Shown here: positions 58,425 to 64,000 of the stretch, piece after piece
How positions within the stretch are numbered: position 1 is the stretch's first letter
How the letters are laid out: every line of letters begins with the position of its first letter
NCBI RefSeq assembly: GCF_000143415.4
Contig: NW_003314291.1
Location: 1,753,530 to 1,817,529 of the forward strand
Source of the DNA: Selaginella moellendorffii
Lineage: Eukaryota > Streptophyta > Lycopodiopsida > Selaginellales > Selaginellaceae
DNA length: 64,000 nucleotides
Direction: 5' to 3'
Notes under the pieces: model-generated
Told to the model about the DNA's origin: nothing
Database searches by the model: none
The model's input: only the letters and a program-made list of their open reading frames with translations
Translations under genes and position numbers: made by a program

Positions 58425-58892
58425 CAATTCAGTAGCTTGATAAACATGCAAATACAGAACTTGATGCAAAATCCTTTGATATGTCACAATGCCCCTAGGA
58501 CCATAAACACATTTCAATAGAGAGGGTCCTTTCATTTCATAACTCCTTACGTAGATCTTGGTGAAACCAGAGTTAGTGAAGTTAGTTTCTTGTGATCCCG
58601 CATCTGATTGTGATGTCCCTTTGCAGTTTCGATGGAAAGGTCAATGCACACCAAACTGTGAAATCTTGGAGCAAAATAACGGTCGGATCTATGGCAAATG
58701 CCCCTGAAACATTGTAAGGCTCGTGTGGTCTCATGTGGTGTCCGATTGAGATGCTTTTTTGCAGGGTCATCAAGAAAGACATTGTATACCATTCTGTAAA
58801 ATCTAGTTGCGATCTAACGGTTGGATCTCCAGAAAACTCAAAAAAATCTCGCGCGTGTCAGAATATCCTAGGAATATACTCCTATGTGCCCC

Positions 58893-59040
58893 TGAAAATG
58901 GCATGCGGCCCCACGCCATTCAAGAGATAATGCCAGATGACGCCGAGAATTTTTTGGTGCATTTTTTGGGTTCAAAATTGCATGAGTCCACACGCTATAA
59001 AGTTTATCTTTGCCAAATAGAGAAAAGTTTATCTGTGTCA
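58893..59040 (+). repeat. Spacer repeat unit, copy 2
   Basis: Palindrome 58898-58919 (ATGGCATG-CGGCCC-CACGCCAT), then tcaagagataatgccagatg, ttttttggtgcattttttgg, and degenerate palindrome 58977-58998 ending cacgctataaagtttatc. Confidence 0.85.
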
Positions 59041-59125
59041 TGTGAGGTAGTTACAGTCCTTTGTGCTCGGCATCTGCCTCTTGCAGCATTTGCACTGAAA
59101 GGGAATTTTTCTCCATTCAGCATTT

Positions 59126-59310
59126 GGCCCTGAAAATGGCATGCGCCCACACGCCATTCAAGGAATAACGCCACAGGACGCCTGGATTTTTGGGTTTAAA
59201 ATGTTTAGGGTTTTTTGGGTTTTTTCAAAATATTTTGGGTCCAACGTTTTTTGGGTTTCTTTGGTTCAAAATTGCATGAGCCCACACGCTATAATATTGA
59301 TTTGAGAGAA
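59126..59310 (+). repeat. Spacer repeat unit, copy 3
   Basis: Palindrome 59136-59157 (ATGGCATG-CGCCCA-CACGCCAT), then ttcaaggaataacgccacag, a stretch expanded by ttttgggtt repeats, and degenerate palindrome 59271-59292 followed by ataatattga. The preceding block (catctgcctcttgcagcatt) also duplicates one at 58325-58350. Confidence 0.85.
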
Positions 59311-59639
59311 AAATAGAAACAGATAGAATTTCTTTATTTAGCTGAACATCTGCCATTTTTGGAAATACAAGATGCTTTGGAATATCCAATCATGCATGGT
59401 ATAAATATAGCAAGGGTATTAAATGATATCCCAATCATGATCTTTCTTTTGGATTTCGCGTGCATGCAGTCCGAGGAATGATGACGTTGCGGATTTCTTT
59501 TGGATTTTGCGTGCTTGCATGCGCGCGGCAATCCAGAAATTAATGGTGGCGCCCAAGTCCGAGGAATGATGACGTGGCGGGATTACCAACCGTTGTGACA
59601 TTTCGCGCGTGTGAGGTTAGGTTTTGCATTTTGCTTTGT

Positions 59640-59820
59640 ACTCGCGCTCGCATCACACTCGCGCTCCCACTCGCATCACACTCGCGCTCCCGCTCGCATC
59701 GCGCTCCCACTCGCGATCACGCTCACTTCTCTACAGGTTTCTCGTGTGCATCGGCGTCCACTCGCGCTTGCATCACACTCGCGCTCGCATCGCACTCGTG
59801 TGCATCGGCGTCCACTTCAA
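59640..59820 (+). repeat. CTCGCGCTC/CATCACA tandem repeats near the ParB-like gene promoter
   Basis: Irregular repeats of tcgcgctcgcatcacac, tcgcgctcccactcgcatca and gtgtgcatcggcgtccact (the last twice). GC-rich, ending about 200 bp before the start codon at 60025. May be part of a promoter or 5' UTR. Confidence 0.75.
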
Positions 59821-60024
59821 GACACACCCAGTTTGTAACTTCGCCGCCAACTCCGCCGCCCACTCCACCACCCACACGCAGCCCACTTGGCGTCCCGGGA
59901 GATTTCAGCACCACTTTCCAACTGTAAGTGGCAGAGTAGCCTTGCTGCTACGATCCGCTGCACACACAGTGCACATTCGCCAGCGAGTCCGGCCTCGATT
60001 GTCACGGCCTCCATTCGGCTTCAA

Positions 60025-63000
60025 ATGGTAAGTCTTTTAGACGAAGTAGAAAATGGCATGAGGCCACATGCCATTCAGTAGCAACATTGGCATGCACCGA
60101 TTGGGCTCTCGAGTGCAGTCCGGTTACAGATGGCGTGTAGCCTCACGCCATCTTAGGATGCAGCCTCAAGACATCTGATGCAGTGGTGAATGGCGTGTGG
60201 CCTCACGTTATTTCCAGCTGCTAGCTTTTCATCTGTCAGCTCTAATTGTTGTGCATTTTTGAATAGGCGAGGAATTGCGTTCTTCTTCCAGCCACTGTCA
60301 ATGTGGATGCAGAGAAGGGGGAGGAGCTCACCAGTTGGACTTTCGGGATGGAAGGCGAGGATCTGATGCTGTACAACACAGATGGTGGGAGAAAAGAATG
60401 CATGGGGATCCTCATCCAAGTGACAGACACTCCATGCAGTTCCATGCAAGAATATGGACTGGCACTTGTGGTAGAGACAGCGTCCGCCTTCAAGATCCAC
60501 TTTGCACATCCTAGCGGCTTCCCGGAGGGGGGCAGCGGCTATGAGGAATTCCTAGAGGGAGCTAGGGAGAGGTTGTCCAGGAGGCCCACAATTTCAAAGA
60601 CGCTGCGGGTCTATGAAGATCACATGGAATCCACGGACCTCACCTACGGCGATGTTCAAAAACTATATTCCAACATTGAGCCGTTGAGAGTGCCTCCAGT
60701 TTGCGAAGCGAAGGGGAAGGGGGTCGATCTGGAAACTACCCCGAAGCAGAAAAGGGTGGTCAAGCTCAAGCCGACGTCCGACTCTGCTGCTCCAAAAAAG
60801 AAGCTACTCGGTGATGCCATTGCCTCGGGTTCGAACACTACACCCACCAAAAAGAAGAGCCGCAAAGAGCAGAAAGAGCAAGAAGAGGCAGCAAAAATCG
60901 TCGCAGATAATAGTACTTGTTACTATTCCAACAAAGTATATACAATCGACGTGAGCCATATCGAGATCCAAAGCAAATACAACCACAGGCTAGTATCTGA
61001 TGAGTGGGTGGAGAAACTGAAGCAGAAGATGCTGGCAAGTCCAGTAACACCCGACATCGCAGATGTGATCCCCTACTACCGAACAATGAAGGGCGAGACG
61101 AGGTTTCCAGACTTGATCAATAGGAAGGTGTTGGACGATCAGAACATCCGGTTCTATGCCGTCTCCGGGCAGCATTCTAGCTTGGCGATGCAACAGATAG
61201 TTGTGGATATTATGGTGGGCGAGGAGGTGAAGAAAGTCTTCAAGACAAGAGTTGTCCGCCTGATAAAAGGCAACTCGCCCCTCCGATCTATCATATACAT
61301 CTCCCACGCGCAGAATGTCAAGCAAGAAACGTGCTACAAATCGGGTCTGCACGAGACATTGGCACGAACACGGAAGCTCTGGGTTCAACTGAAGAAGCCA
61401 CAAAAACCAGGACAAGGACGTGCACTAGCAACTAGCGCCTGGCAGGTAAGCCTCGTTGCATGTGGCATAGCATGTGGCCTCACGCCATTTCCATTGCAGG
61501 AATTCTCGAGTCTTCTCTCGAAAACACTGGGGGTCAATGACACACTCAGCATCCATAACATTCTACTCGCGACAAAAGTTGTTTTTGACAAATGGGTAGA
61601 TGTGCTAAGGAGGTACCATGACGGGGAGTTGCTAAACTCAATGGGTGTGGAGGACGGCCGGAAGCCCAATGATTTGAAGCTCAACGCCTTGCGTTTCTCG
61701 CGGTCTCTAGACGACGACGACCTTCTGACAGTGGCTAATGCTCTTCTACTTGGTGAGGTAGTCTTCAACAAGACCAAAATGACTCCCGGCCATATTGTGA
61801 CATACGAGGACTTGTGCACGACTCTGAGAGCTCGTGCGCTATTGAAGGATTGGATCTTCGAGCAAGTGGCCGTGGCGAGGGTGAGCATCGACACCACGCA
61901 AGAGATGATGGAAGAGCTGGACTTGTCAAATGAAGACATCGACGAGTACGTGAAGGGGGCCCCCAAGTTCATCGATCTGCTGCGGGATGCCACGAAAAGT
62001 AAAGCTGAGAAGTTGGATCAGTATCCAAATTTCATTAAGAGGGATGTCGACCGCCGGCTTCAGAAACAGCTCGACCCCGCAGCAGAGGCCTATCGAGAAC
62101 CTTACCGGGTATACGTGAATTCGGATGAGGATCAAAGGTGGAGGAGCATCGTTTCCCGCGGAGATGAGCAGGTCAAGAACATCTTTTGTGTGATGGACTT
62201 CACAAACGAGGAGATCACTCATGCAGACGAAGTCAGCTCCATCATTGACTTAATGGTGGGACTTGCGGAGGTGGAATCTTCAGTCCACTATATGATCTAC
62301 GACTCCGAATCCTATCACAAGTTCTGGAAGGCCTTGAACGAGGTGAAGGCTCGGTTGAAAGGCAAGGAGATGCGGGAGATCCATGGGATAATGGCTAAGA
62401 AGAAGATACCGACGAATGTCCGCATCTTCACAGTCGCCCTTGTTATTGGTCCTGCAGCAGAGTGGGACTGGAGTGACTTCCCAGCTTCGTTCAACAAAGC
62501 CGATCGAATTGATCTGAGGGAGGTCAATTTACCCGTGCCTGAGGAACTGAAGACGGCTATGGAGCTTTCGAATCCAAAGAAAGCTCCAGGTGCAGCATGG
62601 GAAATGCTCAGCTGGGTCTTCAACGCAATAGCGGGTGACTCCAAGGGCAAATGCGTTGTCGAGTACAACTGCGGCGGACTATTCTTTCGAGCCGCACTAC
62701 TCAAGGGTGTCCCGTGTGTTGCGGTGACAAACTCCATTGAAGAGGTGACTTCAATGGAGCATATAATTACAGTTGCCAAAGAAAAACAGTATCTTCTCTA
62801 CGAACCTGGTGAGTACGCACTTTAAGTTTAAATGTTATCTCACAAGCTCTGTATGCAGGAGCGTGGCCACCCCCAGATGCTGAAACGGCGTTAACAGCTA
62901 CTGATGTTAGGCCGAGGTCACAACCTGCACAAGGTAAGGTCACGTGAGGCCTCACGCCATTTTGATTATAGATCGTTGTGAATATTCAGACACGAGGACT

Positions 63001-64000
63001 GAAAAGCGCACTGGTGGCGCGTTGAAGAAGGACAAACAGACAAGCAATAGGAAAAAAGGAGGTACAAATTATATTTGCAATGGCGTGTGGTCTCATGCCA
63101 TTCCTTGCAGGAGACACTTCTTCAAAGGCAAAACAGGCAAGCACCAGCCAAGCTCAAACTGACAGTGGTCATAAAAAGCGAAAGCACGTTGGACAGTCGT
63201 CGGGATCAGAGGCGTTTGATTCGAAAAGGAAGAAGGGCAACGAAAAGATGATAGGTAATGCCTCGCGGTTATGGCGTGTGTGCTCATGCCATTCATTGCA
63301 GATCAAGGGCTGAGTGAAAGGAGCCAGTCACCACCTTTTGACTCAGATTCCTATGGCGGACTCCCCTTCCCCAATCTCAATGGAGAGGTACAATGGATGA
63401 GGGATGCTTTTCAAGTCAGGGCCACGTTTTTCTCATCTCGTCATCTTCGAAGGGTGCAAGAACGTGCAGAAACCATGTTAAGACAGTCGGGTGAGGATAC
63501 GGTCCTAGGTCACGCACTAAAACAGGCTATGGATGTCTTGTATTTTGAGATGGAGACTCGGCCAGATGATTTTTCCAAGATGTTCCTGGAAAAACAAGCA
63601 ATCCAGCCTGAGCAGCCTATGGAAGAAATGCAAGAGGGGGATGAGGAGCCAGAGAAAGATAATGAGCAGGAAGAGCAGAAGGACGAAGAGGAGGACGAAG
63701 AAGAGGAGGACGAAGAAGAGGAGGACGAAGAGGACTTGGATGGTCCTCACAATGGTGACGATCACAATAACGACGATGACGATGATGACGATGATGGCCA
63801 GCCTGAGGTGGCCAAAGAGCAGCGGAGGAAGGTCATACAAGACAAACCATCAGGTAAATAATAGTACATCCATTCCTAACCTTTTACCATTTCTAACATT
63901 GTCCATGTAGGTCGCAGAAGAAATGGTAAGTAGAGATTATTCAGTTGAATTAAGATACAAACTCTAGCCTTTAGTGTCGAGGAAGGATAGTGCCAAGCAA
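60025..64000 (+). CDS. Large nuclear-type protein with ParB/DGQHR-like domain (continues past window)
   Basis: Exons: 60025-60027 (only the ATG), 60267-61445, 61500-62808, 62859-62933, 62972-63061, 63111-63254, 63302-63853, 63911-63925 (15 nt), and one starting about 63975; more lies beyond 64000. Over 1100 residues are visible. Residues about 220-310 resemble a ParB/sulfiredoxin-like or DGQHR domain: VYTIDVSHIEIQ, then VSDEWVEKLKQKMLASP, and FYAVSGQHSSLAMQQIV. Basic clusters (PKKKL, KKKSRKEQK, KRKKGNEK) suggest nuclear entry; an acidic tract (residues encoded 63650-63800, long E and D runs) follows. I recognise no other domain; the large middle part (61500-62800) is novel to me. From 62809 on all introns are phase 1. 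Several introns are 38-54 nt and built around a 22-bp palindrome. Confidence 0.72.
60028..60266 (+). other. Intron 1 of the ParB-like gene with three palindromes
   Basis: A 239-bp GT-AG intron directly after the start codon. Palindromes at 60053-60074 (ATGGCATG-AGGCCA-CATGCCAT), 60130-60151 (ATGGCGTG-TAGCCT-CACGCCAT) and 60190-60211 (ATGGCGTG-TGGCCT-CACGTTAT). An extra half site (attggcatgcacc) is near 60088. Confidence 0.75.
61446..61499 (+). other. 54-nt intron with palindrome
   Basis: gtaagcc...ccattgcag; palindrome at 61467-61488 (ATAGCATG-TGGCCT-CACGCCAT). Length is a multiple of three and the intron has no stop, so retention would add 18 residues (VSLVACGIACGLTPFPLQ). Confidence 0.75.
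62934..62971 (+). other. 38-nt intron made almost entirely of the palindrome
   Basis: gtaag, then palindrome 62939-62960 (GTCACGTG-AGGCCT-CACGCCAT), then tttgattatag. Splicing joins phase-1 codons and keeps the frame open; reading through meets a stop (TGA in gtgagg or equivalent) in other frames. Confidence 0.72.
63062..63110 (+). other. 49-nt intron with palindrome
   Basis: gtacaaattatatttgca, palindrome 63080-63101 (ATGGCGTG-TGGTCT-CATGCCAT), then tccttgcag. Phase 1. Confidence 0.75.
63255..63301 (+). other. 47-nt intron with palindrome
   Basis: gtaatgcctcgcggtt, palindrome 63271-63292 (ATGGCGTG-TGTGCT-CATGCCAT), then tcattgcag. Phase 1. Confidence 0.75.

Larger units (their letters stand above)
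57061..60024. promoter_or_regulatory. Repeat-rich divergent spacer between the two element-like genes
   Basis: About 3 kb between the start codons of the minus-strand DUF7869-like gene and the plus-strand ParB-like gene. It contains ten 22-bp palindromes (three near the left gene, seven in and around three copies of a longer repeat), a TTTAGGG array, and CTCGC-rich tandem repeats close to each gene start. No coding sequence is supported. It presumably holds both promoters. Confidence 0.6.

Noticed and set aside
46092-63301. CRISPR array as explanation for the short repeats
   Set aside because: Copies are irregularly spaced over 17 kb, lie in introns and both orientations are equivalent because they are palindromes; the DNA is eukaryotic.

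Overview
The window looks like nuclear DNA of a seed-free vascular plant, most probably a lycophyte of the Selaginella type. The reasons are very short introns (mostly 45-100 bp), closely packed genes, plant-type proteins (a MPK4-like MAP kinase, a plant CLC, a KH/3'-5' exonuclease protein) alongside genes kept only by land plants with swimming sperm (IFT122, an LRR-IQ cilium protein, PG-rich sperm-tail repeats, GEX2), and telomere-type TTTAGGG repeats. The species call is inference, not a database match.

Layout. 1-9.8 kb is a gene-dense block: a CLC chloride channel/transporter (partial, minus), a MAP kinase (plus), a small unknown plant gene (plus), a SHIPPO/ODF3-like protein (minus), EBP2 (plus), a shattered ABCB transporter pseudogene, a 3'-5' exonuclease/KH protein (minus) and a mitochondrial acyl carrier protein (plus). 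9.9-25.5 kb is a run of cilium and male-gamete genes: IFT122, an LRRIQ1-like protein, a CFAP96-like protein interrupted by an assembly gap, and a 15-exon GEX2-like sperm surface protein. 25.7-37.4 kb is AT-rich and gene-poor, with a fragment of an unknown gene, a decayed hAT-type transposase, and relics of LTR retrotransposons.

37,417-42,361 is a complete but inactive Ty3/gypsy retrotransposon on the minus strand, with two 233-bp LTRs, an initiator-Met primer site and a GGATA target duplication. It is followed by a decayed SWIM-finger transposase-like stretch to 45.6 kb.

46.1-64 kb is the most unusual part. A large minus-strand gene resembling the DUF7869 transposase-like family (57,060 to 46,683) is split by a very young 7.2-kb LTR element without coding capacity (48,362-55,567). 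Divergent from it is a long plus-strand gene (60,025 to beyond 64,000) whose protein has a ParB/DGQHR-like domain and long charged tracts. The spacer between them, the introns of the second gene and the body of the first are studded with about 25 copies of a 22-bp palindrome, ATGGCRTG-N6-CAYGCCAT. In four introns of the ParB-like gene this palindrome makes up roughly half of a 38-54-nt intron.

How the parts fit. The 3-25 kb genes plausibly serve motile sperm (axoneme, intraflagellar transport, gamete adhesion). The 46-64 kb genes plus palindromes are the best candidate for an undescribed system: a large eukaryotic mobile element, or a two-gene system with its own palindromic sites. That is a hypothesis from layout and motif resemblance only.
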